Positions 1 to 11,847 of a DNA stretch of 64,000 nt are shown in pieces. The translations under genes were made by a program, and so were the position numbers. This DNA is from Macrolepiota albuminosa (Eukaryota; Basidiomycota; Agaricomycetes; Agaricales; Agaricaceae): positions 620,001 to 684,000 of the forward strand of contig JAMWFC010000077.1 of assembly GCA_027475525.1 (NCBI GenBank). Reading direction: 5' to 3'. Numbering within the stretch: the first letter of the stretch is position 1; each line of letters begins with the position of its first letter. A model generated the notes under the pieces. That model was given only the letters and a program-made list of their open reading frames with translations. It was not told the origin of the DNA and made no database searches.

Positions 1-458
1 ACCACCCATGCCAGAGTAGTGCGTTGGAGCGGTAAACTGGGGCAAAGAATGTGCCCCCATTGCTCCCCCCACCAGTACAGAGGCAACTTGCCTCCATCCT
101 GGCACTACCTGGGGGCTGACAAACCCCTCATACTGGTGTTGCTGGGATTGGCCCTCAGCGTGATGTGGCACATAAGCGCCTGCTACTGGTTGTTGAGGCT
201 GATAGCTGCCCACAGGTGTGTTTTGGGGCATAATGTTGCCCTGTATGAGTTGGTGTGGCAGATAGCCACTGATTACCGGCTGCTGCGGCAGCTAGCCTGC
301 TGCTGTGGGAAGCCCATAGCCTGTTGCGATTGTCCCCACTGGGGCACATTTTGGATCAGTGGGGGAGCCATCTGCCCCCTTCCTTCAGCTGATGGTAAGA
401 CCGATGGCACAAACTCAAATTGCTGCTGCTGTTGCTGCTCACTGAGGTCTATGGGCAT
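1..458 (-). pseudogene. C: 5' end of the extra 3' ORF (glutamine-rich)
   Basis: An ATG at 458 opens a glutamine-rich reading (six Q in a row near residues 8-13, then P/Q-rich sequence) that shifts frame several times before the window edge. It starts about 130 bp after the end of C's chromodomain. The extra 3' ORF of A also starts a short distance (about 225 bp) after its pol stop, and a purine-rich run lies upstream in both. Sequence similarity to the A protein is weak here, so the assignment rests on position and composition. Confidence 0.5.
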
Positions 459-564
459 GTTGTCTATGGTTAAAGAAAGAAAGGGAAAAAAGAAATTTCA
501 AATTTTAGACATGTCTCAGCCATAGCTGCTGACTAACTCAGCCAAGCCACAATTGGCACTGCCA

Positions 565-1885
565 ATCAAATCAAGCACTGGCATGCTTACCTAACTGATG
601 TGGGCACTTAACGCCCTTCAACTCCAAATAACGGTCAAGTGCTGCCAGCTTGGAGCAATAGGAGTATGGCTCCCATGTTGTGTCTCTGAGGAACCACTGT
701 ACCTCAAACTTGAGCGTATTATGCTCAGTCCACCAGTGCCCTATGATGCACTCAACAAATCATTTGTCATTGTCTCATGCCCCAAAGTCATAGGGGCCTG
801 GAGTTGCCCTGTTAGGGAATAGCGCATCGTCAGACACGCTATATGGTCACAACACATGGAACTTTGGAACAATTTGTCATTCCTGCAATACCTGAGGCAG
901 CTCCAGCACATAGTTGGAGATACTTGGCTCTGCATCTAGCATGCAGTATGGGCCTACCCATTTTGGTTGGGCAGAGTTTACTTGCCTATCTCTTTGGAAG
1001 TCTCAGGTTATGCGTTGACAAATAGACCAACACTCTCACTGATATTGGTGAGTCTGTTTGCCTATGGTGATTGGCGTTTTTTGCCTGAAAGACTTGCATC
1101 TCAATAATGGCATCATGCGCCGCCACAATATTCTCTAGGGCCTGCCTGGAAAACTCGACAACTCCTCAGTGGGCCACCACATCTGCATGAATTTTATGCA
1201 GCATGGAGGGCAAGTACCCTCCATTGAGCTCAAAGAGCACATACCCTGTCATATCTGAGATACTTGCATTAATTGCAAACTCAGTGAGTAGATACCAGTC
1301 CACCCAGTCATGTTGATCAGAGCAAACAACTGTCCTCAAGATCTGGCCTATACTGCAGTTGGCCTGCTCAGTCTGCCCATCCGTCTGAGAATGGAATGAT
1401 GTTGACATGAGGAGTCTAGCTCCTAACAGCTTGTGGAGTTCTCTCCACCATTGAGACGTGAACTTTGAGTCATAGTCACTCACAATAGTACTAGGCAGCC
1501 CATGCAGCCTAATGATCTCCCTGAGGTAGATCCACAACAGCTCCTTAGCTGTCAGTGTAGTTCACACTGGTATAAGGTGCACCATGCTCATCATGCAGCA
1601 GATCACCACCCAGAGGTAATTGAATCCTCTAGACTTGAGAAAGGGATCTACAAAGTCCATTCCAATGGAGTCCCAAGGTTTTACCAGCACGGGTAGCTAG
1701 TGTAACTTCCCAGCAGGAGATCCAGGGGGCAACTTTGCCCTCTGATATGCTGTGCATGATGCGCAGAACTTGGTAACCTCTTGGGCCATACATGGCCACC
1801 AATACCATCCATGGAGGTATTCCAACATCCGTGCAGCACCAAAGTGCCCCACCAGTGCATGGGCCTGGTCTAGTACTTGTGTCAC
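565..1885 (-). pseudogene. C: integrase and chromodomain remnant
   Basis: From 1885 down, a zinc-binding HHCC region (HALVGHFGAARMLEYLHGWY, then CASC) leads into the integrase core at 1537-1166 (SDYDSKFTSQWW, then TSFHSQTDGQTEQAN), aligning with A's integrase. Below 1166 the reading breaks into short pieces that still match A's chromodomain end: LAALDRYLEL near 620-590 parallels LAAMDRYLEL in A. Frameshifts and stops separate the blocks, so no working integrase can be made. Confidence 0.85.
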
Positions 1886-1897
1886 AATGGTTTGTGT

Positions 1898-2717
1898 TCA
1901 GAGAAGGCAGACCACTGCCACTCCTTGACAGTTTTCCATCGTGATCAGTCTGCTAGGCCCCTGCCTGAACCAAGGGTGGTCATCAGAATTGGTGATTATC
2001 TCAGTGAAGAGAGGATCATGACCATATTCCTGCACCACTTCTATGCAGAAGTTGTCGCTGCCCAGGCTAGGGGGCTGGGATGAAGGTGATTTGCCCTTGA
2101 GCATCTTAGCCAGAGTAACGGGTCTATTGGGGCACTTGTATTCCTCAGGTAATGCTGGATCTATGACTTCATGCTCTTTGAGCAGCTGGGCAGCTATGTC
2201 CTGCTCTTCACGCTGCTTCCTGAGGCAAGTACTTTGCCTCTGTTCATTGTCATGCATTGCACGTATGTCCAGGACATGCTCCCTGATTTTCTGGTACCGG
2301 TAAAGAGGTAGATCCTCCACATCTGGGTCTATGTGGCAGTCTGCCTGCACATACTCATAAGGTTCATGAGCCTCCCTGACTACATCACTCTCAAAGTAGT
2401 AAGACAAGCAGTCTGCCACTTTATTGAGTTCACCTTTAACATAGGTGATGTTGAACTAGTATCTCAATATGTAGTCGATCCAACCATTGCTAATGCAGCA
2501 ATAGGTTTACCTGAGTTTTGAAGAACTCAAGTGCCTTATGATCCGTTATTATATGGATGGGGTATCCCATCAGCTTATCCTCCCACTTGAGGAGGGCCTT
2601 GAGTATGGCTAGAGTCTCTAGCTCGTGCACAGCATAGTTTTGCTGGGCAGTCGTGAGCTTTTTTGACATGAACCCTGCTGAGCAGCAGGTCTGCCAGCTA
2701 CTCTCCTGGCCATACAT
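1898..2717 (-). pseudogene. C: RNase H and linker to integrase
   Basis: 2717-2490 reads as the RNase H core of a gypsy pol (MSKKLTTAQQNYAVHELE, then HIITDHKALEFF). After a short break, 2419-1898 continues with the C-terminal RNase H (MADCLSYYFESD, compare VADCLSRYFESD in A) and the linker before the integrase. The gap between blocks holds stops and indels. Confidence 0.85.
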
Positions 2718-4143
2718 GGCCCCAACGCCTGCCTGTCTTAGATGCGTTGCAAATGAGCCAAATAGGCTTGTCCCATCTAGAATTGATTGGTCAAATAACC
2801 GGGGTCTTTGTACAGATCTGTTTAACTATTTCAAAGCACTGCTGGTGCAGTGGCCACCAATTGAACGGTGACCTGTTCTGTGTCATGGCCATTAGTGGCC
2901 CAGTATAGGCAGTGACATCAGGCAGGAAGCTCGATATGTAGTTGACAAGACCAACAAATTGTTGGATATCATTGTAGTTTTGTTGTGTATGCCACTCCCA
3001 AATGCGGTCGAGCTTGTCCTGATTGGGATGTATATCCCGCTCATTGATGACATGCCCTAGGCAGTCTATACTCTGAGCATAAAGCTCATACTTTTTCCAC
3101 TTCAAGTACAACTTGTACTTGCGTAGTCGTTCAAATACAACTCTGAGGTGCTGTTCATGCTCCTCCATGGAATCTGAGTAGATGTGCATAAAGCATCCTA
3201 TCACATCCTGAAAAATAGAGGTCATTAACCTCTGAAAGGTTGCAGGAGCATTGCAGTCCCCAATCTGCATTATGTTGCTTATAAACGTGCCCATGATCAA
3301 TGCAAATATGGTCTTGGGTATGTCTTTGGTGCAAATGTGCACCTGCTTGTAGGCATCAGTAAGATCAATCTTCAAGCAAAACTTTGCCCTAGCCACGTCC
3401 TCCCAGATCACCTCCTGATCTGATAAAGGAGTTACATCCTTTATGGTATTGTCATTGCACTGACATGCATTAAGAGCTGTTTGAAGGGTTCCGTCCTTCT
3501 TTGGGATGCACAGTAATGGTGCCTGAGCAGTGGTGCATGATGACCATCACTGAGCATTCAAATAGTGATTAGTTTTATCGCATAATTGCTCCTGGAGCAC
3601 GTGTGAACAGCATGCCAAATGGTACTTGTATTGCTTGCTCTTGTCTATGAGATTGATCTCATGGTTTACTTCCTGCCAAGGTGGGAGCTCCTCCTTGGTC
3701 CCATTGACTATATTGGCAAATTCTTCTTGCCATTGCTGATGCAACTGAGGTATATCTTCCTCACAAAGGCTTGTTGCCTTTTGTTTCCCCTTCATATGCA
3801 CTGGAGGAAGTACTTCCACTGTATCTGATGATGGCCAGGGCTGCAGTGCATGTTGCTTGTGCATTGTGAGCACCTGAGTAACACTGTCATTGGGTATATA
3901 CAGTCTTAACGGGAAATCTGCTGCCTTACGGGCCACAAGACTTTTCCCCTTGTGTACAAATGAATATGCTATGGACACTTCATCCACCGCTGGCTGGCAA
4001 TATGCTGGTGTAACATTCATCCATCACTGGCATGCATTTTGCGCACATGTGGCTGCCACCAGTTTGTTCTACTCCTGCAGCATTCGAGGATCATATGCCC
4101 AGTTGTACTCAGAAAGGGAAGCTGGTCGCTCCCATAGGGATCA
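2718..4143 (-). pseudogene. C: reverse transcriptase and upstream pol, active site deleted
   Basis: 4020-3547 matches the segment of A before RT (EEDIPQLHQQWQEEFANIVN against EEDIPRLRQQWQREFADIVN). 3411-2791 is the RT core. The catalytic YLDD box is missing: A reads FMHVYLDDIFIFSDS where C reads FMHIYSDS, a clean loss of seven residues near 3175-3182. A TGA near 3548 replaces a tryptophan codon of the KWW motif of A. The stretch 4143-4021 continues the reading interrupted by A at 29123. Confidence 0.88.
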
Positions 4144-4319
4144 TGTAACCTGGGGTTACTAGTCAGAACTATCTGTGTATTTCACACAGTGCTAAATCAG
4201 ACCGCAATATCGGATTTGACTAGTACTTAGTGCGAAAACAAGATGTTAGATTACGTAATACTCTACTAATTGATTATAGCGTCGTTGACGCTGATGGTAA
4301 TCCGGATGACCCCGTTACA
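4144..4319 (-). repeat. A: 3' LTR
   Basis: 176 bp, matched over its whole length by 28947-29122. Six-base inverted ends TGTAAC/GTTACA. It is preceded by gatca at 4139-4143, which recurs immediately after the 5' LTR. Confidence 0.95.
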
Positions 4320-4782
4320 TACCCCCCAATGAGACCGAATACTCGGTCTTGAGAAAGGGTGGTAGAGCAAGATGAGAGATGCACGGCAGTGCAACAACGA
4401 TGAACGATGCACGGTAGTGCAACAACGGATGAATGCACGCGTGTTGCGTGGCAGGAAGGCGTTAGTACTCATGCGCAATGAGGATGTGTCGGCCGGACAC
4501 AAGAGACAGCAGTCCTTATCAGACACAGGCGGAAGGCGTTAGTACTCATGCGCAATGAGGATGTGTCGGCCGGACACAAGAGACAGCAGTCCTTATCAGA
4601 CACAGGCGCAGGGAACGCCAACAGTAGACAGCCAATGGTGTATATAATAAAAGTATAAAAAACAAAAAGAATGACCCCTCCTCTGGGTCCGCTGTATCTA
4701 CACGCGACTCTAAAGTGCGTATCAGCTGAAATGGCTCGAGTTAAATACTCAGAGGTACATACAAAATATTGTATACAAGGGT
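4320..4782 (-). other. A: 3' untranslated region with polypurine tract
   Basis: On the coding strand ATTGGGGGGTA (4330-4320) abuts the 3' LTR and is the likely polypurine tract priming plus-strand DNA. The same sequence follows the LTR of E at 58780. The rest of this stretch lies between the stop of the 3' ORF and the LTR, has no convincing gene, and contains a 77-bp tandem duplication. Confidence 0.7.
4454..4607. repeat. 77-bp exact tandem duplication (1 of 6)
   Basis: 4454-4530 is repeated exactly at 4531-4607, inside the 3' untranslated part of A. The homologous stretch of E near 58890-58960 appears to hold one copy. The period equals that of five other duplications in the window. Confidence 0.95.
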
Positions 4783-7719
4783 CTAGGACCCGGATGACGA
4801 TGCTCCCACGACAGCGCCCGTCTCAGTCACCATTGCCTCCTCCTCCAGTGCGACGTTAATCGCGGGAGGGGGAGGCGCCGATTCCGTCCTCGGTGGGGTT
4901 ATAGGCCCCTCGGCTGCAGGCGTGTCTACCACCATAGGCTCTGTTAGTGCGACGTTAATCGCTGAAGCGGTGGTGGTAAGCGTACCCTGCTCTGCCGTGC
5001 GTGGCAGGAGATTGACCCGGCCTGGGTCCATGTCCGCTGCGGGCAGGTCATGCGCTGCCGAGCGTTTTAGGAGGTTGACCCGATTCGGGTCCATGCCAAT
5101 CAAGTAATAGAGGCCGTTGGCCTCAGGATTTTCCGGGAGCTTGCTCTCCTCGTGGTGCTTGAACATCAGACAATAGTGATCGTCTTCAGTCATCTCCCGC
5201 CATCCATCCCATTGCGGGATTGCGGCGGGGGTGCCATACTTGGAGAGGCGCTCCATGCGCTTGTCGTCGACCTGCTTAAAGATGTCCATAGACATCGTGG
5301 GGGAATGGAACTGCTGTTCCAGGAAGACTACGCCGTACGTGTACGCGTGGTCCACCCATTCCAGCGGAATCCGGTTGTGTAAAAGGACGCGTAGCGCGTC
5401 GTCGTCGGAGAAGTTCCGTGCATGGTCGTCGGGCACGTAAACTTGGTGAATTTCGAGCTGCGGCCCACGTTGGGGCTCAAATGGCTGCTCGGGGAACATG
5501 GCGTCATACGAGGCAATCGCCTCTTGATACAGCCCTGGTCGGGCCACGACGAGGGTCATGCGCCGTACGATCACCGGCTTGGCTGCGCTGTTAGCGCACA
5601 ATGCTCGACATAAGGCGAACCCAAAGAGGGTCCGCCAGTGCATGCGGTAGGCATGATCCACGGCGATACCTTGATAGGTATTCTCCAGCCCAGGTCAGCC
5701 AAAGACCAGCGCGTACTGCGCTAGTTGGTCAAGGTCGAACGGTGTGGCTGGGTCTTGAGCGCGCATTACGCGCAACGCCGTGGTGCCATCGTCTTTCGTG
5801 CGCAAAAAGCGCCCCAGAATGTGTCGTCGCTCGACAAGAGCGAGGTCGTCAGGGCCCTGCATCGGGTTGACGAGTTCTTGATACTGAGGCTCCTTCATCA
5901 GGAGCTGCATGGTTCGATCATGCAGAGCCTCCACTGTTCGCTGCGCGAACATCTGGAGCTCTGTGATCAACATATAGGCGACGATTCTGTCGCGCCGCGG
6001 GACGTGCACATTAGCATAATACTTGTAGAGCCGGTCCAGCTCTAGAGGGGTGCGGGGAAGACCGCGTGGGGCGTGCTTGTATACAATCGTGCCCAGGATG
6101 TGGGCAGGATGGCCAGAGGAATATTCATATGACGCCGCTCTATTGGCGTCAGCTCCCATCAACACCGTATTCGTGGCATACGAATAATAGGTGCAATGGC
6201 TGAGTGCTCCTCTAAAGCACGAGTTCATTCGCTCGACATCGACCTTCACCCCCAAGCCATCGGGGATCCTCCCCGAACATTCGTCCTTGGCCCTCGACTT
6301 CTGGGCCTTTAGTTCCTTGGCGTGAATCGCCTTCTTCTTTGCAATGCGCTTATTGCACGCTACTCGTTGGAATCGGTCTGCGGCCGATTCCCCCTCCTCC
6401 CTGTCCTCCTCCTGCTCCGAGCTCGACTCTCCATAGTCGCTCTCGTCGGACAGGGATGGTACCGGGTTTTTGCCTTTATCAGGCCTAGTCTTCCCCCTCG
6501 AGGTCGCCACCAGACCATCATACTGCTCCGGCGTACGGGGGTCTGGGGTCAAGACGACCACGGGATACTTTGCTGGAGGGGCCGGTACAAACACCGGCAA
6601 CATGAACAACATCTGGACTTCTCCCGCTCGTGCGGGAATGCCAGCAGGAAAGAGTATAACCTCCAATTTGGAGGCATCGAGAGGCGGCTTGTGGCCGCGA
6701 CGCTGATGAGACGGCCCCGACTTGGTCAGGGCGGACAGTTCTGGTTGTGGCTGAGCCACCGGAGGGGCAGGCGCATTTCGCGCCAGAGTATTCCCTCCAG
6801 GCCCAGCGCGAGGAGTGACAGTAACGGGCGCTCTTGGCGCCACAGCGACGGGTTTGGACCCCCTAGGTGGGGCCCGAGATGATGCGGGTTCCCGCTGACC
6901 CAAGGACAGACCTGCCAAGGGTTCACTGACGGCAGCCAGCGACTCTGACGAGGCCTGCGGGCCCAACTCGGTTAGCCGCAATGACGAAGCCACGGGCTGA
7001 GGAGGCTGCTCCTGGCGCGCGAATTGCGCTTCCGACGACATCCTTGCCTGTGGAGGAGCGACCGGTCGACTGGGCTGATATCTCGCCCTCTTGACCTCAG
7101 CGGTCGATTCCTCACTCGTGGCGATTTTGCGCTTAGACGCGCGGTCGATCTGCTCCAGCGCTGCGACGCGCTGCCTCTTCATCAGCTCGATCTGGTCGAG
7201 CAGTCCCTCCATTACCATTACAGCCAAGCTGTCCTGCAGAAAGGACGCAGTTGCAGGGACTGGCTGTCCCGCTGCTTCCAGTCTGCCCAACAACACATCT
7301 GACCCAGCTACACTCTGCGCTTGTGGCGCAGGCTCCTCATACGATTCTGCTGCGGGCCGATGAGCCCATGGAACTGACGGCGGCCCCGTCACCACACCCG
7401 CATACGTCGGATACGACGCAGACGAGCGTGAGGACGGTTCCTGATAGTACCGTTCTCGACGCAAGCTATCCTCCGGGCGCCCATAGCGCCCATCATCATC
7501 GATCTCCATCTCTTGCGAGTGGAGGGGTGTTTGGTAGGGGAGCGGCTCCTCGCGGCCCAGATAGGCCACGCCCGCTGACTGCAACTGACTCGCCGCCGGA
7601 TATGGCGGCTGCCTCTGAAACTGGGGAAACTGGGATGACGTCTGTATATTCGGGGGTCTCCCCCCTCCACTAGAGCCTTGCCGGCTCTGATCACCCTTTT
7701 GCGGCCCCCAATAGGCCAT
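4783..7719 (-). pseudogene. A: extra 3' ORF (unknown, about 978 codons, one TGA)
   Basis: I do not recognise this protein. It starts at an ATG 226 bp after the pol stop and runs to TAG at 4783, interrupted in frame only by TGA at 5695-5697. E has a sense codon there, and its reading continues across the homologous position. The N-terminal half is low-complexity, rich in Q, P, S, A and R. A basic stretch (NKRIAKKKAIHAKELKAQKS) is followed by a more ordered, conserved half that contains MNSCFRGALSHCTYYSY. No signal peptide, membrane segment or protease site is visible, so it does not look like an envelope. The gene lies where env lies in retroviruses, is present in E, and by position in C, so it belongs to this lineage. 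A nucleic-acid-binding or gag-like role is a guess. Confidence 0.75.
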
Positions 7720-7944
7720 TCTAAAGCGACACGTAGACTACGTGTATTGGGACTGAGGAAAGAAAGAAAAAAACAATCTCCCAACTCCGCCAGTGGTGTA
7801 AACAACCACAAACACACGCCACCCGGTGCCGCGTCGGCGATCATAATCGCGTAACAGTTACAATCACAGCCACAATTAGTGGCCACCCGGTTAGTTACCG
7901 GCAATCAAAGTGGACTTCGTCCACATTCCACCACCACACGCGCA

Positions 7945-9666
7945 TTACGCGCGTTTTGCTAGCTGCTGAGGGTGTTTCACGCCCTGCAGCTCTAGATACC
8001 TATCCATCGCTGCAAGGTCTTTGCAGTTTACTAGCGGTTCCCAGGTAGTATCACCTAAGCTCCACCTCACCTCGAATTCGAGGCTTCCCCTTGTCCAACG
8101 ATGACCTATCAGGTCATCTACGAACCACTCCTGGTCATTACCAGTTCCAAAATCATACGGCTCCGGAGTTGCTCGATTAGGAAAGAGCGCATCACTACTG
8201 GCCATATACGGTCGCAATAGCGACACATGAAATTTGGGGACTATCCTGCGCGCTTGCAGCGCATGGGGTAGTTCCAGCACGTAGTTAGACATGCTCGGCT
8301 CCGCTTCAAGGACCTTATACGGTCCAATCCACTTTGGACACAACTTACTCGCTCTGCCTTTCGGCAGGTTTAGGTTCTTCGTAGAAAGGTACACTAGGTT
8401 CCCTTTCTCGATTTCTGGTTCCTCGCGTCTGCGATTATTCGCATGTTTGGTTTGCCAGACGTGCGATTCTATAATCGCATCATGGGCATCTGCCAGATTC
8501 CTTAGCGCGTTGCGCGCAAACTGCTTGACCCCCACATGAATAACTTTGTCTGTACGAAGTTCACGAATCATGGATGGCATGTAGCCATTGTTGAGTTCAA
8601 AGGGTGAGTACCCTGTGGTTTCCGATATACTCGCGTTTATCGCAAATTCCACGAGTGGACATCTATCCACCCAGTCCTTCTGATCAGGACGTACAAACGC
8701 TCGCAAGATTTGCGCGATATTTCTATTCGCACGTTCCGTTTGACCATCCGTTTGCGGATGAAACGATGTCGACATGAGCAACTTTGCTCCTAGCAGCTTG
8801 TGCAACTCCTTCCACCATTTGGAAGTAAACTTAGCATCTCGATCGCTCACGATCGAACTGGGCAGTCCATGGAGACGTACTATCTCCTTGAGATAGATCC
8901 ACGACAAGTCTGACGCGGTCATGGTGGTTCTCACCGGAATGAGATGGACCATACTGGTCATTCTGCAGATCACTACCCACAGGTAGTTAAAGCCTTTCGA
9001 CTCGGGGAACAGACCTATAAAGTCCATCCCAATCGAATCCCAAGGTTTGACCGGGATGGGTAGCGAATGCAGCTTTCCCGGTGGCTTCAAAGTCGACACT
9101 TTCGACTGTTGACATAGCTCGCATGTCGAGCAGAATTGGCTCGTCTCTTTGGCCATTTGCGGCCACCAGTACCAGCGTCGCACATAGTCCAGCGTTTTCT
9201 GAGTTCTGAAGTGGCCCACTACTCTATGGGCCTGGTCCAGGATAGTCGTAATCAACGACCTCTCCCGGGGAATGCAGATGACTTTGGACCCCGTGGGTCT
9301 GGTAAGGTAGACAAGCTGCTGCTCCGTCCTGAAGCGCGGATGCGCTTGGATATTGTTCAGAATCTCTACGAAGAGATTATCATCCTTGTATCCTTGCTGG
9401 ATACGTGTGCGGAATTGCGCATTGCCTAAGTCGGCCGGTGCAGGCATATGGTCCTGTGACTCCAGCGCTTGCTGGAGCGTCATATCAGTACCTCTCATAG
9501 GCGCCTCTTGCCTCGTCTCTTCCCTTGGCTGAGGGGCCTCATGGTCCACTAGCACCTGAGCTTCGATATCGCGAGTCTCTCGCTGCTCCTGCAGTCGCTT
9601 ACTGCGACGTGTTTCCTGCGCTCGCATGGCGTGCAACTCGACCCTATGTTCCCTGATTTCATGGAA
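7945..9666 (-). CDS. A: integrase with chromodomain (C-terminal part of pol)
   Basis: After a TGA at 9667-9669 the frame runs to TAA at 7945. In order: the linker, the HHCC zinc region (AHRVVGHF, then CSTCELC), then a DDE core with all three acidic residues in place (GMDFIGLF, IVSDRDAKFTSKWW, QTDGQTERANRN). It ends in a chromodomain (EWFVDDLIGHRW, EVRWSLGDTTWEP). A chromodomain of this kind directs insertion to marked chromatin in chromoviruses. This domain block looks intact on its own but depends on upstream translation of a pol that carries three stops. The first ATG in this stretch is 9636. Confidence 0.93.
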   Translation of the reverse strand, partial: FHEIREHRVELHAMRAQETRRSKRLQEQRETRDIEAQVLVDHEAPQPREETRQEAPMRGTDMTLQQALESQDHMPAPADLGNAQFRTRIQQGYKDDNLFVEILNNIQAHPRFRTEQQLVYLTRPTGSKVICIPRERSLITTILDQAHRVVGHFRTQKTLDYVRRWYWWPQMAKETSQFCSTCELCQQSKVSTLKPPGKLHSLPIPVKPWDSIGMDFIGLFPESKGFNYLWVVICRMTSMVHLIPVRTTMTASDLSWIYLKEIVRLHGLPSSIVSDRDAKFTSKWWKELHKLLGAKLLMSTSFHPQTDGQTERANRNIAQILRAFVRPDQKDWVDRCPLVEFAINASISETTGYSPFELNNGYMPSMIRELRTDKVIHVGVKQFARNALRNLADAHDAIIESHVWQTKHANNRRREEPEIEKGNLVYLSTKNLNLPKGRASKLCPKWIGPYKVLEAEPSMSNYVLELPHALQARRIVPKFHVSLLRPYMASSDALFPNRATPEPYDFGTGNDQEWFVDDLIGHRWTRGSLEFEVRWSLGDTTWEPLVNCKDLAAMDRYLELQGVKHPQQLAKRA

Positions 9667-9669
9667 TCA

Positions 9670-10923
9670 ATGCAGAGGCAAATCCTCGCCCTCTGGGTCA
9701 ATACGTTTGTCCGCCTGGACATAGTCATGCGCGTCATGGACGTCATCTCGAGTATCACTCTCGAAATATCGAGATAGGCAATCCGCCACTTTGTTCAATT
9801 CACCTTTTACATAGGTGATGTCAAACTGGTACCGCGACATGTAGTCGATCCAGCGACGTTGTCGCAGAGACAGGTGCACCTGAGTCTTGAAGAACTCTAG
9901 TGCTTTGTGATCCGTGATAATATGGATCGTATATCCCATCAGTTTATCCTCCCACTTTAGGAGGGCTTCCAGTATTGCGAGTGTTTCTAACTCGTGCACA
10001 GCATAATTCTGCTGAGCAGCAGTGAATTTACGGGACATAAATCCCGCTGGTCGGCAAGTCTGCCATGTTTTACCCTGGCCAAACATGGCCCCAACCCCAG
10101 TCTTCGACGCATTGCAAATGAGCCAGATGGGCTCGTCGATGCGTGGGTCAATTGGCCGGATGACCGGCGTTTTCGCGCATATGCGCTTAATCATCTCAAA
10201 ACACCGCTGATGCAGCGGTCTCCAATGAAACGGTGACCCATTCTGGGTCATGGCCATAAGTGGCCCAGTGTATGCAGTGATGTCTGGCAAGAAATTGCCA
10301 ATATAGTTCACCAGTCCGACAAATCGTTGGATATCATTATATGTGCGTGGAGTACGCCACTCTCGGATTTGGTCGAGCTTATCCGTATCAGGATGAATGC
10401 CCTTCTCGTCAATGACGTGACCGAGACAATCTATACTCGTTGCGTACAACTCGCACTTCTTCCATTTGAGATAGAGGCTGGCCTTCCGTAGTCGTTCAAA
10501 TACGACTCGTAGGTGCTGCTCATGCTCCTCAATGGAGTCAGAAAATATGAATATATCGTCTAAATAGACGTGCATAAACTTCCCGATTACATCTCGGAAG
10601 ATTGAGGTCATTAACCTCTGAAATGTCGCCGGTGCATTACAATCACCAATCTGCATGATGTTACTCACGAACGTCCCCATCAGGGACGAGAACAGTGTCT
10701 TCGGTATGTCCTCTTCGCGGATGCGAACCTGCTCGTACGCGTCTGTGAGGTCGATTTTCGACCAATACTTCGCTGTCGCAACATCTTCTCGTATCACTTC
10801 CTGATCTGGAAGAGGTGTTACATCCTTGACGGTATTATCATTGCGCTGTCGCGCATCCAATGCCGTCCACAACGTTCCATCCTTCTTGGGGATACAAAGC
10901 AATGGTGCAGCTTGCACCGCTGG
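9670..10923 (-). CDS. A: reverse transcriptase and RNase H (middle part of pol)
   Basis: Bounded by TGA codons at 10924-10926 and 9667-9669, both in frame with the rest of pol. The RT shows KIDLTDAYEQVRI, the catalytic YLDD box within FMHVYLDDIFIF, and LGHVIDEKGIHP. The RNase H follows (WLICNASKTGVGAMFGQG, HELETLAILEAL, ITDHKALEFF, VADCLSRYF). The expected first RNase H aspartate reads N in NAS where E has DAS, so RNase H may be impaired. At the 9667 stop C has CGG and E has TGG; at 10924 E has CAA. Confidence 0.93.
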
Positions 10924-10926
10924 TCA

Positions 10927-11847
10927 TGGTTCCCACCACTTCGCGTTTATGTATCTATTCGTCTTTTCACGAAGTTGATCCTGAAGTGCTCGTGGGCAGC
11001 GAGGCAAATGATACTTGTACTGCTTGTTATCGTCAATGAGGTTGATCTCATGATTAACCTCCCGCCATGGAGGAAGCTCCTCCTTCGTTCCATTGACGAT
11101 ATCAGCGAACTCCCGTTGCCATTGCTGGCGCAATCGAGGAATATCCTCCTCTGTAAGGCTCAAAGCCTTGCCTTTTCCTTTGGCTACGCGTGCTATACGC
11201 GGTTGAACCTTTGGTTCAAATCGCTCCCGTAAGGCACGTACGTGCTCCTCTGTGAGGTCTCCCGGATTCAACCTTACAACCGGTTGTTTCCTCGTCGTAC
11301 TCGCCGACGACTGCACACTTCTCGCTGTCAGCGAGAATCCGTCAAATACGATATCCAATGTTTCGGATATCTCGTCCTCTCGTGCGTAACAGTACACTTC
11401 TCCCATCTGGGTCGCTTGCCCACTTCCCATAGCCTGCGTCACCATTGACGCTACCAACTCGTTCCACTCCCATGGCATTCGTGGGTCATACGCCCATTGC
11501 ACTCCTGGCCGAGGCACTGGTCGATCCATTAGCGACCTAGTGCTACCCACAGTTCCCATTGTACTGTATCCCTCGTCCTTGACGAGATCCTCCACCTTTA
11601 CTCGAGAGCTAGTCGGCTGGCATTCCAGCGACTCCACCACGCGTTTACTACACTCATTCTTGCACTGCACAGCCTGTTTAGGCTTTCCATTGGTACACCC
11701 AGTCACATCCGGGTGCTTCCCCTTCTTCAGAGTTCCTTGAAACTCTTCCTCAGTCATCAGTATAGCCGGTGAATCAGCCGGCAGGCTTTTCGGTGGGGCC
11801 TGTTCGTCCTCCACCTCCTGAACAGTCGCTCTCCTGCAACCATCTAG
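10927..11847 (-). CDS. A: pol segment between protease and RT
   Basis: A stretch open between TGA at 11848-11850 and TGA at 10924-10926. It has acidic and low-complexity parts, then the conserved approach to RT (EEDIPRLRQQWQREFADIVN, EELPPWREVNHEINL) shared with C and E. It contains no catalytic motif and probably forms the protease-RT connector. The first ATG is at 11814. Confidence 0.85.

Larger units (their letters stand above)
1..4143 (-). mobile_element. Chromovirus C, left part (old Ty3/gypsy element, runs off window)
   Basis: This is the 3' half of a decayed Ty3/gypsy chromovirus read on the minus strand. Its order from high to low coordinate is RT, RNase H, integrase, chromodomain remnant and the start of an extra 3' ORF, the same order as in element A. 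It continues at 29123-32260: the two parts were separated by insertion of A, and the gatca at 4139-4143 is repeated at 29123-29127. Many frameshifts and stops are present, and CpG looks scarce compared with A, so this is the oldest chromovirus here. Its 3' LTR must lie left of the window. Confidence 0.9.

Noticed and set aside
19..525. Plus-strand ORF with a run of cysteines at the left edge
   Set aside because: The cysteine run is the reverse reading of the glutamine (CAG) run of the minus-strand 3' ORF of C.
6322..6882. Long plus-strand ORF of 186 codons opposite the 3' ORF of A
   Set aside because: A shadow: arginine-rich composition, no domain, and E does not keep it. The minus-strand frame is the conserved one.
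4783..7719. Extra 3' ORF of A as an envelope gene
   Set aside because: No signal peptide, no membrane segment and no cleavage site were seen; only its position resembles env.
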